Positions 1 to 9,426 of a stretch of 64,000 nt of DNA are shown one piece after another. The notes below the pieces were generated by a model, which ran no database searches, was not told the DNA's origin, and was given only the letters and a program-made list of their open reading frames with translations. Made by a program: the position numbers and the translations under genes. This stretch comes from Mesorhizobium sp. B1-1-8. Lineage in GTDB: Bacteria > Pseudomonadota > Alphaproteobacteria > Rhizobiales > Rhizobiaceae. The stretch covers positions 5,061,501-5,125,500 of the forward strand of contig NZ_CP083956.1 in assembly GCF_006442795.2 (NCBI RefSeq), read 5' to 3'. Each line of letters opens with the position of its first letter. The stretch's first letter is position 1.

Positions 1-1
1 G

Positions 2-3000
2 GCGATCGCCTATTTCCTGCTGCCGGTCTCGCAGTTTCCCGACGTCACGCCGCCTCAGGTCGTGGTCAGCGCCCATTATCCGGGCGCCAGCGCGCAGGTG
101 GTGGCCGATACGGTGACCACGCCGCTCGAACAGCAGATCAACGGCGTGCAAGGCATGACCTACATGTCGTCGACGAGCTCGAACGACGGCTCCTCGACGA
201 TCACCATCACCTTCGATGTCGGCTATCCGCTGAGCACCGCTGCCGTCGATGTGCAGAACCGCGTCAGCCAAGCGTCCTCCTCGTTGCCGGCGATCGTCAA
301 CCAGGGCGGCGTGACGATCAAGAAGCAGAACCCCAATTTCGTGCTGATCGTCGACCTCACCTCGCCGGACGGTTCGGTCGATCCGGTGGCGCTGAGCAAC
401 CTCGCCTATCTGCAGGTGGTCGATCCGCTGAAGCGGCTGCCCGGCGTCGGCGACGTGCAGATCTTCGGCGAGCGGCGCTATTCGATGCGCGTCTGGCTCG
501 ATCCGGACAAGCTAGCCAACCTCGGCATCACCGCCGTCGATGTGCAGAACGCGATCGCCGAGCAGAACGTCCAGGTCGCCGCCGGCAAGATCGGCCAGTC
601 GCCGGCCCCCGCCGGCACGGCGTTCGAAATGCAGGTCAACGCAGTCGGCCGATTGAGCGATCCCAAGGAATTCGGCGACATCGTCGTGCGCGCCGACTCG
701 GCCAATGGCTCGCTCGTGCGGCTGCGCGACGTCGCCCGCATCGAGTTAGGCGCGCTGCAATATTCGTCGTCCGCCTTCTTCGGCAAGAACCCGACGGTGG
801 TGCTGGCCGTCTACCAGATGCCCGGCTCCAACGCGCTCGACCTGCAGCAGCGGGTCAAGGACAAGATGCAGGAACTGTCGGCGCGGTTCCCGAAGGGCGT
901 CGCCTACGCCATGCATTATGATACGACGCGCTTCGTCTCGGCCTCGATGCATGACGTGCTGATCACGCTCGGCGAGGCATTGGTGCTGGTCGTGGCGGTG
1001 GTGTTCGTTTTCCTGCAGAGCTGGCGCACCACCATCATCCCGACCATCGCCATCCCGGTGTCGCTGATCGCGACGCTGGCGGTGATGTATATGCTGGGCT
1101 TTTCGCTCAACATGCTGTCCCTGCTCGGCATGGTGCTGGCGATCGGCCTCGTCGTCGACGACGCCATCGTCGTGGTTGAAAATGTCGAGCGACAGCTCGA
1201 TGCCGGCCTCAAACCGCTCGCCGCGACGCGGGCGGCAATGGCCGAGGTGACGGGGCCGATCATCGCCACCACCGCCGTGCTGATGGCGGTGTTCGTTCCG
1301 GTCGCCTTCATCCCCGGCGTCTCGGGGCGGCTCTACAACCAGTTCGCGCTGACCGTCGCCATCTCGGTCGGCATCTCGGCCTTCAATTCATTGACTTTGA
1401 GCCCGGCGCTCAGCGCTGCCTTCCTGCGTCACCGCGGCGAAACGCAGTTCATCCCGTTCCGCTGGTTCAATGCCGGTTTCGACTGGCTGTCGCATGCCTA
1501 TGCGCATGGCGTGCGTATCCTCATCCGGCTGCGCTGGATCATGCTCGGCCTGTTCGCGGCCGGCCTGGTGGCGACCTATTTCGTCTGGCAGAAGCTGCCC
1601 TCGACCTTCCTGCCGGTCGAGGACCAGGGCTATTTCTTCGTCGTCATCCAGCTGCCCGACGGCGCTTCGCTGGAGCGCACCGACGCGGTGGCGCAGAAAG
1701 CGCGCGACATCCTGCAGAACACACCCGGCGTCGACATCGTCGGCTCGATCAGCGGCCTCAATTTCCTGACCAGCGCCGCGCAGTCGAATTCGGCGGTGGA
1801 GTTCGCGATCCTGAAGCCATGGGACCAACGCGGCCCCGACCAGAGCGCCTCGAAGCTCGTCGCCGACGTACGCAACAAGCTCTTGCAGATGCCGGAAGCC
1901 TTCGCGCTGTCCTTCGATCCGCCTTCAATCCCGGGCCTCGGCACCACCGGCGGCTTCGAGTTCCAGGTCGAGGATCTCACCGGCCGCGGCAGCGCCGCGC
2001 TCAACGACGTCACCCAGGCGCTGCTCGCCGAGGCGCGCAAGCAGCCGGAGCTCAACCCGCAGCAGCTGTTCTCGTCGTTCTCGACCTCGACGCCGCAGTT
2101 CAACTACGACCTCGACCGCAGCAAGGCGAAGCTTCTCGGCCTCAGCCTGCCGGACGTGTTCAACACGCTGCAGATCTATCTCGGCTCGCTCTACGTCAAC
2201 GACTTCAACCTGTTCGGCCGTACCTTCCGGGTGACGATCCAGGCCGACAAGGATGCGCGCGGCGATGCGACCGACATATCGCGGCTCTATGTGCGCAACG
2301 CCTCGGGCGGCATGGTGCCGCTGAGCACGCTGGGCAAGCTGGTGCCGATCGTCGGCCCGGAAACCGTGCCGCATTACAACAACAACGCTTCGGCGCTGAT
2401 CAATGGCGGCGCCGCCCCCGGCTTCTCGTCCGGACAGGCGGTGGCGGCCATGGAACGGGCAGCGGCGACGGCGTTGCCGCGCGATTTCGGCTATGAATGG
2501 ACCGGCATCACCTTTCAGGAGCTCAAGGCCGGATCGATCGCCTCGGTCGTGTTCGGACTGGCGATGGTCTTCGTGTTCCTGATCCTGGCGGCGCAGTATG
2601 AAAGCTGGGCGATGCCCTTCATGGTGCTGCTCGCCGTGCCGCTGGCCCTGTTCGGCGCCTTCATCGTGCTCCTGCTGCGCGGCATGCAGATCGACGTCTA
2701 CTCGCAGATCGGCTTCGTCATGCTGATCGGCCTGGCGGCGAAGAACGCCATCCTGATCGTCGAGTTCGCCCGGCGACGGCGCGAGGAGGGCCTCAGCATC
2801 GTCGAGGCGGCGATGGAAGCCGCGCGGCTCAGGCTGCGGCCGATCCTGATGACGGCCTTCGCCTTCATTCTCGGCGTGCTGCCGCTGATGTTCGCGACAG
2901 GCGCGGGTGCGGCCAGCCGGCAGTCGATCGGCACCACCGTCTTTGGCGGCATGGTGGCGGCGACGGTGCTGTCGCTGGTGTTCGTGCCGGTGTTCTACGC

Positions 3001-3115
3001 GGTGATCGAGCGGCTGCGCGAACGCGGCGGCGAGAGCGAGCCCGCGCCGTTTCATCAAGATAATGAACCGACCGCCGAGCTAGCACTTCAGTCGCTCGCC
3101 GACGCGGCCGAATAG
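2..3115 (+). CDS. RND-family (HAE1) efflux permease, 5' end cut by window
   Basis: This is the inner-membrane proton-driven pump subunit of a tripartite multidrug efflux system. The frame is open from base 2, so the start and about the first 20 residues lie outside the window; 1037 residues are visible, close to full length for AcrB-type pumps. Visible hallmarks are the N-terminal porter segment (PPQVVVSAHYPGA), the paired aspartates of the proton relay in GLVVDDAIVVVENVER (codons near 1157-1162), and the relay lysine in GLAAKNAILIVEF (codon near 2741). The C-terminal half repeats the porter plus membrane domain, as in the whole family. The adaptor gene follows 14 bases downstream, so permease-then-adaptor is the gene order here. 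Substrates cannot be read from sequence. Confidence 0.95.
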   Translation, partial: AIAYFLLPVSQFPDVTPPQVVVSAHYPGASAQVVADTVTTPLEQQINGVQGMTYMSSTSSNDGSSTITITFDVGYPLSTAAVDVQNRVSQASSSLPAIVNQGGVTIKKQNPNFVLIVDLTSPDGSVDPVALSNLAYLQVVDPLKRLPGVGDVQIFGERRYSMRVWLDPDKLANLGITAVDVQNAIAEQNVQVAAGKIGQSPAPAGTAFEMQVNAVGRLSDPKEFGDIVVRADSANGSLVRLRDVARIELGALQYSSSAFFGKNPTVVLAVYQMPGSNALDLQQRVKDKMQELSARFPKGVAYAMHYDTTRFVSASMHDVLITLGEALVLVVAVVFVFLQSWRTTIIPTIAIPVSLIATLAVMYMLGFSLNMLSLLGMVLAIGLVVDDAIVVVENVERQLDAGLKPLAATRAAMAEVTGPIIATTAVLMAVFVPVAFIPGVSGRLYNQFALTVAISVGISAFNSLTLSPALSAAFLRHRGETQFIPFRWFNAGFDWLSHAYAHGVRILIRLRWIMLGLFAAGLVATYFVWQKLPSTFLPVEDQGYFFVVIQLPDGASLERTDAVAQKARDILQNTPGVDIVGSISGLNFLTSAAQSNSAVEFAILKPWDQRGPDQSASKLVADVRNKLLQMPEAFALSFDPPSIPGLGTTGGFEFQVEDLTGRGSAALNDVTQALLAEARKQPELNPQQLFSSFSTSTPQFNYDLDRSKAKLLGLSLPDVFNTLQIYLGSLYVNDFNLFGRTFRVTIQADKDARGDATDISRLYVRNASGGMVPLSTLGKLVPIVGPETVPHYNNNASALINGGAAPGFSSGQAVAAMERAAATALPRDFGYEWTGITFQELKAGSIASVVFGLAMVFVFLILAAQYESWAMPFMVLLAVPLALFGAFIVLLLRGMQIDVYSQIGFVMLIGLAAKNAILIVEFARRRREEGLSIVEAAMEAARLRLRPILMTAFAFILGVLPLMFATGAGAASRQSIGTTVFGGMVAATVLSLVFVPVFYAVIERLRERGGESEPAPFHQDNEPTAELALQSLADAAE

Positions 3116-3129
3116 AATTGGAGACCATC

Positions 3130-4284
3130 ATGCGTAAATGGAAAATCGCTTTGGGAACGGCCGTCGCGCTGGGCGCGATCTCGGTGGCCAGCGTGCATCT
3201 GCTCGACATGGGTAATTTGAGCCTCAATGGCGGCACCGCGGGGGCGGCACCCGCGCCCGCGGCCTTCGTCATGCCGGTGCCGGTGGTGAACGTCGTCAAG
3301 AAGACCATTCCGATCTATCTCGACTACGCCGCGCGCGTCGAGTCGATCCGCAGCATCACGCTGCAGGCGCGCGTGCCGGGCTATCTTCAGGAGCAGACGG
3401 CGGCCGACGGCAGCGACGTCAAACAAGGCGACCTGCTCTATCGCATCGCGCCGGATGATTACCAGGCCGCGCTGGACCAGGCGAAGGCTCAAGTGCAACG
3501 CGATACCGCGACGCTCGAATATGCAAAGTCCAATCTTGGCCGCGGCACCGATCTTGCCAAGGCCGGCTATCTCGACAAGGACAGCTTCGACCAGCGCACG
3601 AGCAATTTGCGCTCGGCGCAAGCCGCCCTTGCCGTCGACCAGGCGGCGGTACGGACGGCCGAGCTCAATCTCGGCTATGCCGAGATCAAGGCGCCGTTCC
3701 CGGGCCGCATCGGCCGCAACCAGGCCTCGGTCGGCACGCTGGTCAGCGTCGCCGGCACGGTGCTCAACACGCTGGTGCAGCTCGACCCGATCTACGTCAC
3801 CTTCAATCCGAGCGAGACCGACCTCGTCCAGATCGAGCAGGCAAAGGCGGCCGGCCCGGTCGCGGTCGATGTGCTTTTGCCCGGCGAGACCGAGCCCAGC
3901 CAGAAGGGCGAGCTCACCTTCATCGACAACACGATCGACCATTCGACCGGCACGATCACCGCGCGGGCGACGATCGGCAATGCGAAGTTCACGCTGCTGC
4001 CCGGCCAGTATGTGCGGGTCCGGCTGCATGTGAAGCAGCAGCCCAACACGCTGATGGTGCCGCAGGTGGCGCTCGGCTCCAGCCAGCTCGGCAAATATGT
4101 TTATGTTCTCGGCAAGGGCAACACGGTCGACCAGAAGCTGGTCTCGCTCGGGCCGACCGAGGGCGACCTGATTTCCGTGACATCCGGCATTTCCGAGAGC
4201 GACCAGGTGATCACGGGCAATTTGCAGAAGATCGGACCCGGAATGCCGGTTTCTCCCTTGCCGCAACCGAAACCGGCCAGCTGA
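3130..4284 (+). CDS. RND efflux periplasmic adaptor (membrane fusion protein, HlyD/AcrA type)
   Basis: A 384-residue adaptor that links the inner-membrane RND pump to an outer-membrane channel. The N-terminus (MRKWKIALGTAVALG) is a short charged stretch and a hydrophobic signal anchor without a lipobox. Next come the biotinyl-lipoyl half (RVPGYLQEQTAADGSDVKQG), an alpha-helical hairpin of about 80 residues, the second lipoyl half (IKAPFPGRIGRNQASVG) and the beta-barrel region. An upstream TTG is in frame at 3118, but ATG 3130 is preceded by GGAG at 3120-3123 with ideal spacing. It is almost certainly cotranscribed with the permease ending at 3115. No outer-membrane factor gene follows, so the pump must recruit one encoded elsewhere. 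Confidence 0.93.
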   Translation: MRKWKIALGTAVALGAISVASVHLLDMGNLSLNGGTAGAAPAPAAFVMPVPVVNVVKKTIPIYLDYAARVESIRSITLQARVPGYLQEQTAADGSDVKQGDLLYRIAPDDYQAALDQAKAQVQRDTATLEYAKSNLGRGTDLAKAGYLDKDSFDQRTSNLRSAQAALAVDQAAVRTAELNLGYAEIKAPFPGRIGRNQASVGTLVSVAGTVLNTLVQLDPIYVTFNPSETDLVQIEQAKAAGPVAVDVLLPGETEPSQKGELTFIDNTIDHSTGTITARATIGNAKFTLLPGQYVRVRLHVKQQPNTLMVPQVALGSSQLGKYVYVLGKGNTVDQKLVSLGPTEGDLISVTSGISESDQVITGNLQKIGPGMPVSPLPQPKPAS

Positions 4285-4311
4285 TAACCCCCATCAGTTT
4301 TCCGGCCTGAC

Positions 4312-4348
4312 GGCGCTCTCGGCTCCCACGCCGAGGGCGCCGTTTTAT
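4312..4348 (+). terminator. Rho-independent terminator after the efflux operon
   Basis: A 12-bp stem, GGCGCTCTCGGC at 4312-4323 pairing with GCCGAGGGCGCC at 4330-4341 (one G-T pair, 6-nt loop), is followed by GTTTTATT. A second small hairpin, TACGGCG/CGCCGTA with a 7-nt loop, lies just after it at 4353-4373. Together they insulate the efflux genes from the next operon. Confidence 0.85.
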
Positions 4349-4533
4349 TATGTACGGCGTGGCAAGCGCCGTAATACCGGCCCCTAGCGATCGTACCCTC
4401 TAGCTTGCGCGGTGGTCATAGCGGTAAGATTGTTCGGAAAATGCGTCAGTATCGGCGCATCTCCCTATGCGCGTGGCCTCGAAAAGCGCGCGTCCAAGGG
4501 CGTCTGACCAACCCTGCCACAACGGACACAAAC

Positions 4534-5637
4534 GTGAAGATCAAGACCATAAAAGCCTATCATGTCGTGCAGCCCTTCGTGGACGGGCCGTACCGCATGT
4601 CGAAGGGGCGCATCGCCGACTGTTTCGACGCGGTGATCGTCGCCATCACCTCCGACAGCGGCGTGGCCGGCTGGGGCGAGATGGCGCCGCTCGGCAATTT
4701 CTACTCGGCCGCGTTTCCGGCGGGAACGCGCGCGGGCGTGCCGGAGATCGCGCCGCATCTGATCGGCCAGGATCCGCGCGGCCTGGCCGGCATCGGCAGG
4801 CTGATGGACACCGTCTTCAAGGGCCATCCCTACGTCAAGTCGGCGCTCGACATGGCCTGCTGGGATCTGGCGGCGCGTGCCGCCGACGTGCCGCTGGTGA
4901 CGATGCTCGGCGGCCGCGAGAGCGAGACGGCCGAGCTCTATAAGGTGGTCACCCACGGCACGGTCGACGAGATGGCCGCGCTTGCCGGGCGCATCGTTGC
5001 TGAAGGTTACCGGCGCCTGCAGGTCAAGGTCGGCGGCAATGTCCGCGACGACATCGAGCGCGTGACAGCAGTGGCCTCGGCCGTGCCGAACGGCACGGTG
5101 ATCTTCTGCGATGCGAATGCCGGCTGGACGCCTTACCAGGCGCGGCAGTTCGCCGATGCGACGCGCGGCATCGACTACACGTTCGAGCAGCCCTGCACGA
5201 CGATCGAGGAGAACATGTCGGTGCGCCGCATGCTCGACAAGCCGATGGTGCTGGATGAATCCGTCACCTCGCTGGAGGCGATGCTGGAAATTCATCGCCT
5301 GGGCGCGGCCGACGGGCTGACGCTGAAAATCTCGCGGCTGGGCGGCGTAACCCAGACCCGCTTGATCCGCGACGTTGCGGTCGGTCTCGGCTTCATGATC
5401 ACGGTCGAGGATACCGGCGGCGCCGAGATCGACACCGCAGCCATGGCGCATCTGTCGCTGTCGACGCCGGAAGAACGGCGGCTGCACGCGATCGCCTTCC
5501 ATGAATGGGTGACGGTGCGCACCGCCTCCAACGCGCCGCCGGCGACGGGCAGCCGCATGGGCATTCCGGACGGTCCCGGCCTTGGCATCGATGTCGTGCC
5601 GGACCTGCTCGGCACGCCCTTCTTCGAGATCGGCTGA
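4534..5637 (+). CDS. Enolase-superfamily (mandelate racemase/muconate lactonizing) dehydratase or epimerase
   Basis: A 367-residue protein with the N-terminal capping domain and C-terminal barrel of the MR/MLE group, which abstracts a proton alpha to a carboxylate. The magnesium ligands fit D193 (FCDANAGW), E218 (FEQP) and D241 (LDES). The candidate catalytic lysines are K165 (LQVKVGG) and K265 (LKISR). The usual K-x-K motif reads Q163-V-K165, so its first lysine is missing. The two retained lysines recall the proline-betaine epimerase and cis-3-hydroxyproline dehydratase branches, but I cannot assign a substrate. The start is GTG 4534; the frame is open further upstream without family-like sequence. 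The gene precedes a peptide-type ABC importer with a 218-base gap, suggesting the importer may bring in its substrate or a precursor. Confidence 0.85.
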   Translation: MKIKTIKAYHVVQPFVDGPYRMSKGRIADCFDAVIVAITSDSGVAGWGEMAPLGNFYSAAFPAGTRAGVPEIAPHLIGQDPRGLAGIGRLMDTVFKGHPYVKSALDMACWDLAARAADVPLVTMLGGRESETAELYKVVTHGTVDEMAALAGRIVAEGYRRLQVKVGGNVRDDIERVTAVASAVPNGTVIFCDANAGWTPYQARQFADATRGIDYTFEQPCTTIEENMSVRRMLDKPMVLDESVTSLEAMLEIHRLGAADGLTLKISRLGGVTQTRLIRDVAVGLGFMITVEDTGGAEIDTAAMAHLSLSTPEERRLHAIAFHEWVTVRTASNAPPATGSRMGIPDGPGLGIDVVPDLLGTPFFEIG

Positions 5638-5855
5638 GATCAGGCGTATCGGTCGGGACCGCGAGCCGAACGGACGAAAGCAATGCATCAAGAAAATCTG
5701 ACCCTTCCGGCTTAAGGAGCGGATGGACCAGATAAAACCGCATGCTACAGTCCGGCCGACTGATATTGATGAACGCCGGGACAGGAGAACTCCACGGAAC
5801 TCATCAACTGGAATGCATCCGCCAACCACAAGAACTGGGGAAAGGGGTCACACCC

Positions 5856-7520
5856 ATGAGCAAGGACTATCGCATTCTCGATCTTATCCGGCGCAGTCGC
5901 ACGCCACTCGAAAACCATCTCATCGACGGCCTGATCGACGGCCGCCTCAGCCGCCGCGAATTCGTGCGCCACGGCAGCCTGCTCGGCTTGTCGCTGCCGC
6001 TGCTCGGCCGCATCGGCATGGCCGCCGGTTTTGGCGCCGCGCCCTCGCTTGCCCGCGCAGCGGGCGCACCCGGCGCCACCATCCGCGTCGGCAGCAACGT
6101 GCCGTCCGCGGCGATCGACCCGGTCACCATCGCCGATGCCGGCGGGCTTCTCATCCTGCAGCAGGTCGCCGAATTCCTTTGCATCGACGGCCCGGACCTC
6201 GTGCTGAAGCCGGCGCTGGCGGAAAGCTGGAAGCCGAATGCTGACGGCACGGTGTGGACCTTCAAGCTGCGCAAGGGAGTGAAATTCCACTCGGGCGGCG
6301 AGATGAAGGCCGACGACGTGGTGGCCAGCATCGACCGGCTCGCCGATCCGGCCAACTCGTCCAACGCGCTGTCGGTGTTCACCGGCACTCTGCAGAAGGG
6401 CAACTCGAAGAAGGTCGACGACTACACGGTCGAATTCCACCTCGACGCGCCGAATGGCAACTTCCCCTACATGCTGTCGTCCGACAACTATAATGCCGTC
6501 ATCATTCCGGCCAGCTACAAGGGCGGCTACGAGCAGAGCTTCGACGGCACCGGGCCGTTCAAGCTCGAGAAATACACGCCCAAGGTCGGCGCCTCCTTCG
6601 TGCGCAACGACGACTATTGGGGCGAGAAGGCGCTGCCGGCACGCACCGAATTCACCTTCTTCTCCGACATGCAGGCGGAGATCCTGGCGCTGCAGGGCGG
6701 CCAGATCGACATCATCAACCAGATGCCGGTGCTGGCCGGCGTCGCCGTCCTCAACGATCCGAATGTTGAGGTCCTCAGCCTGAAATCGTCGGCGCATCAG
6801 CAGCTGCACCTGCGCTGCGACGACGGCCCGATGAAGGACCCGCGCGTGCGCCGAGCGATCGCGCTCTCAATCGACCGCGACAAGCTGGTCGCCGGCCTGA
6901 TGAAGGGGCGCGCCGTGCCTGGCAACGACAGCCCGTTCGCCCCGGTTTATCCCTCGACCGATCAAAGCGTGCCGCAGCGCAAGCAGGATATCGCGCAGGC
7001 CAAGCAGCTGATGGAAGCGGCGGGCGCCGGCAAGGGCTTCAAGGTGACGCTCACCACCGAGCGCTATCTGGAAATCCCGGAATACGCACAGCTCGTCCAG
7101 AACTGGGTCAAGGAAATCGGCATCGACCTCGAGCTCAACATCCTCGACCAGAGCGGTTACTACGGCGACGCCGTGTTCGGCAAATCGAACTGGCTGGATT
7201 CGGTGATGGGCATCACCGACTACGGCCACCGCGGCGTGCCGAACGTCTATCTTGCAGCGCCGCTGAAGAGCGACGGCACCTGGAACGCCGCGCATTTCAA
7301 GAACAAGGACTACGACCAGCTGGCGGCGAGCTACATCGCGGCCCTCGATCTCGAAGCGCAGAAGGCCACCGCCGGCAAGATCCAGAAGCTGCTGCTGGAG
7401 GAAACGCCGGTCATCTTCGGCTATTTCTACGATTTCCTGACGGCGACTGCGAAGGGCGTCACCGGCGCCCAGCCGACCGCCATGTCGCAGCTGTTCCTCG
7501 AGAAGGCGTCGAAAGGCTGA
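5856..7520 (+). CDS. Peptide/opine-type ABC transporter solute-binding protein (SBP_bac_5), Tat-exported
   Basis: A 554-residue periplasmic binding protein of the DppA/OppA family. The N-terminus carries a leader with a twin-arginine signal (SRREFVRHGS followed by a hydrophobic stretch), implying export in folded form. The body has the family blocks AESWKPNADGTVWTFKLRKG, GTGPFKLEKYTPK and RVRRAIALSIDRDKLV. ATG 5856 follows a purine-rich GGGGAAAGGGG. It heads the importer operon that runs through three further genes to 11452. A close paralogue is encoded at 12492-14147 with almost the same signal and many identical blocks. The ligand is not predictable; this subgroup binds peptides, opines and other amino-acid derivatives. 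Confidence 0.92.
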   Translation: MSKDYRILDLIRRSRTPLENHLIDGLIDGRLSRREFVRHGSLLGLSLPLLGRIGMAAGFGAAPSLARAAGAPGATIRVGSNVPSAAIDPVTIADAGGLLILQQVAEFLCIDGPDLVLKPALAESWKPNADGTVWTFKLRKGVKFHSGGEMKADDVVASIDRLADPANSSNALSVFTGTLQKGNSKKVDDYTVEFHLDAPNGNFPYMLSSDNYNAVIIPASYKGGYEQSFDGTGPFKLEKYTPKVGASFVRNDDYWGEKALPARTEFTFFSDMQAEILALQGGQIDIINQMPVLAGVAVLNDPNVEVLSLKSSAHQQLHLRCDDGPMKDPRVRRAIALSIDRDKLVAGLMKGRAVPGNDSPFAPVYPSTDQSVPQRKQDIAQAKQLMEAAGAGKGFKVTLTTERYLEIPEYAQLVQNWVKEIGIDLELNILDQSGYYGDAVFGKSNWLDSVMGITDYGHRGVPNVYLAAPLKSDGTWNAAHFKNKDYDQLAASYIAALDLEAQKATAGKIQKLLLEETPVIFGYFYDFLTATAKGVTGAQPTAMSQLFLEKASKG

Positions 7521-7591
7521 GCGAAAGAGAACCAGCTTATTCCTGACAGCCGGCTCTCCATGCAGAGCCGGCTCCAATCGGAGTATTCGCC

Positions 7592-8545
7592 ATTTTCTTT
7601 TTCCTTGTCCGGCGCCTGGCCCTGTCGCTCGTCACGCTGTTCCTGCTCAGCGTCATGGTTTTCCTGGGCGGCCAGGTGCTTCCCGGCAATGTCGGGCGGG
7701 CCATACTGGGTCCCTTTGCCGACCAGCGCGCCGTCGATGCGCTCAACCACTCGCTTGGCGTCGATCGGCCGCTGCTCGCCCAGTACGGAAGCTGGATCTG
7801 GAACTTCCTCCATGGCGATATGGGCACCTCCTACATCTTTCGCGCGCCGGTGGCGCCGTTCGTCATCGGCGCGCTCGGCCACTCGCTGAAGCTGGCCCTG
7901 GTCGCTTTCGTGCTGGTGGTGCCGATCGGCATCCTCGGCGGCGTCGTCGCCGCGCTCAACCTCAACCGGCCGCTCGACCGCATCATCAGCCTTGGCGGCC
8001 TGTCGGTGACGGTGCTGCCCGAATTCGTCACCGGCATCATCCTGATCCTGATCTTCGGGGTCTGGCTGCGCTGGCTGCCGATCGCCGCCTCATGGCCGCC
8101 CGGCGCCGGCTTCCTTACCCAGCTCTATTATCTGATCCTGCCGTCGCTGCCGCTGTTCCTGGTGCTGTTCGGCTATATCGCCCGCATGGCTCGCTCCGGC
8201 ATGATCGAGGCGCTGGATTCCGACTATACGCGCACCGCGGTGCTGAAGGGGCTGCCGTGGCGCACCGTGATCTGGCGGCACGTGCTGCGCAACGCGCTGC
8301 TGCCGACCATCACCGTCATCGCCACGCAGACCGGCTATCTGATCGGCGGCCTCGTCGTCATCGAAACGCTGTTTCGCTACCAGGGCATCGGCTCGCTGAT
8401 CTTCACCGCCGCGCGTGGCAAGGATTTCCCGATGCTGGAGGCCGGTATCCTTACCATCGGCATCGTCTATGCGGTGGCTACATTGATTGCCGATTTCCTT
8501 TATTCCGTGCTCAATCCACGCATCCGGCTGGGAGCAGAGCAATGA
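7592..8545 (+). CDS. ABC transporter permease, DppB type, with apparent ATT start
   Basis: The first membrane subunit of the peptide-type importer, 317 residues. The canonical N-terminus of this family (a hydrophobic stretch then L-V-R-R-L) is encoded from 7592 as FFFLVRRLALSLVTLFLLS, but no ATG, GTG or TTG lies between the upstream stop at 7544 and ATG 7655. The codon at 7592 is ATT, with GGAG at 7580-7583 eight bases before it, so I place the start there; starting at 7655 would delete most of the first membrane helix. The cytoplasmic coupling loop is near LDSDYTRTAVLKGLPWR. Its last four bases overlap the next permease (ATGA). Confidence 0.88.
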   Translation: MFFFLVRRLALSLVTLFLLSVMVFLGGQVLPGNVGRAILGPFADQRAVDALNHSLGVDRPLLAQYGSWIWNFLHGDMGTSYIFRAPVAPFVIGALGHSLKLALVAFVLVVPIGILGGVVAALNLNRPLDRIISLGGLSVTVLPEFVTGIILILIFGVWLRWLPIAASWPPGAGFLTQLYYLILPSLPLFLVLFGYIARMARSGMIEALDSDYTRTAVLKGLPWRTVIWRHVLRNALLPTITVIATQTGYLIGGLVVIETLFRYQGIGSLIFTAARGKDFPMLEAGILTIGIVYAVATLIADFLYSVLNPRIRLGAEQ

Positions 8546-9426
8546 GCGCCACGGAAACTCCCGCGAATCTGCCCGCGCCGGACGCCGCATCGCGGCGCAG
8601 CCCCTGGGGCGAGGTTGTGCATTCGCTCTCCAGGTCCGGCACCTTTCTGACCGGGCTTGCGATCGTCGTCTTCTGGATCGTTTGCGCGCTGTTCGGCCAG
8701 CAGTTCGTCCCCTACGATCCGCTGGCAAGCGACATCATCAACGCGCTGACGCCGCCTGCGGCCGATCACTGGTTCGGCACCGACCAGCTTGGCCGCGATG
8801 TCTTCTCGCGCGTCATTGTCGGCTCGCGCGACATCCTCACCGTGGCGCCGCTGGCGACGTTGCTTGCCACGGTCGCCGGCACCGCGCTCGGCCTGCTGAT
8901 CGGCTATTTCCGCGGCATCGTCGACGACGTCATCAGCCGCGTGCTGGAAGCCTTCATGGCGATCCCGGTGGTGATCATCGCGCTGCTCGCCATCGTCGCC
9001 CTCGGCACCTCGAAGATCACCGTCATCGTCGTCATCGGCCTGAGCTTCGCGCCGATCATTGCCCGCACCGTGCGCTCGGCGGTGCTGGCCGAACGCGAGC
9101 TCGACTATGTGGCCGCGGCAAAGCTGCGCCACGAAGGCGCCTTGCATACGATGTTCGTCGAGATCCTGCCCAACGTCATCCCGCCGATCCTGGTCGAGAC
9201 GACGGTGCGGCTGGGCTACGCCATCTTCGCGGTGGCCACGCTCTCCTTCATGGGCTTCGGCATCCAGCCGCCCTCGCCCGACTGGGGGCTCTCGATCTCC
9301 TCCAATTACGGCATGATCGGCGGCGGCTTCTGGTGGACGGTGCTGTTCGACGCGTTGGCGATCGCCTCGCTGGTGATCGGCGTCAACCTGGTGGCCGACG
9401 GCGTCCACGGAGCGTTCAATGACTGA
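8542..9426 (+). CDS. ABC transporter permease, DppC type
   Basis: The second membrane subunit of the importer, 294 residues. It has the N-terminal membrane helix and the DPLASD / HWFGTDQLGRDVFSRV block typical of DppC/OppC, followed by five further helices and the coupling loop around YVAAAKLRHEGA. The start overlaps the stop of the preceding permease by four bases and its own end overlaps the ATPase gene by eight, so the three genes are translationally coupled. Confidence 0.93.
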   Translation: MSATETPANLPAPDAASRRSPWGEVVHSLSRSGTFLTGLAIVVFWIVCALFGQQFVPYDPLASDIINALTPPAADHWFGTDQLGRDVFSRVIVGSRDILTVAPLATLLATVAGTALGLLIGYFRGIVDDVISRVLEAFMAIPVVIIALLAIVALGTSKITVIVVIGLSFAPIIARTVRSAVLAERELDYVAAAKLRHEGALHTMFVEILPNVIPPILVETTVRLGYAIFAVATLSFMGFGIQPPSPDWGLSISSNYGMIGGGFWWTVLFDALAIASLVIGVNLVADGVHGAFND

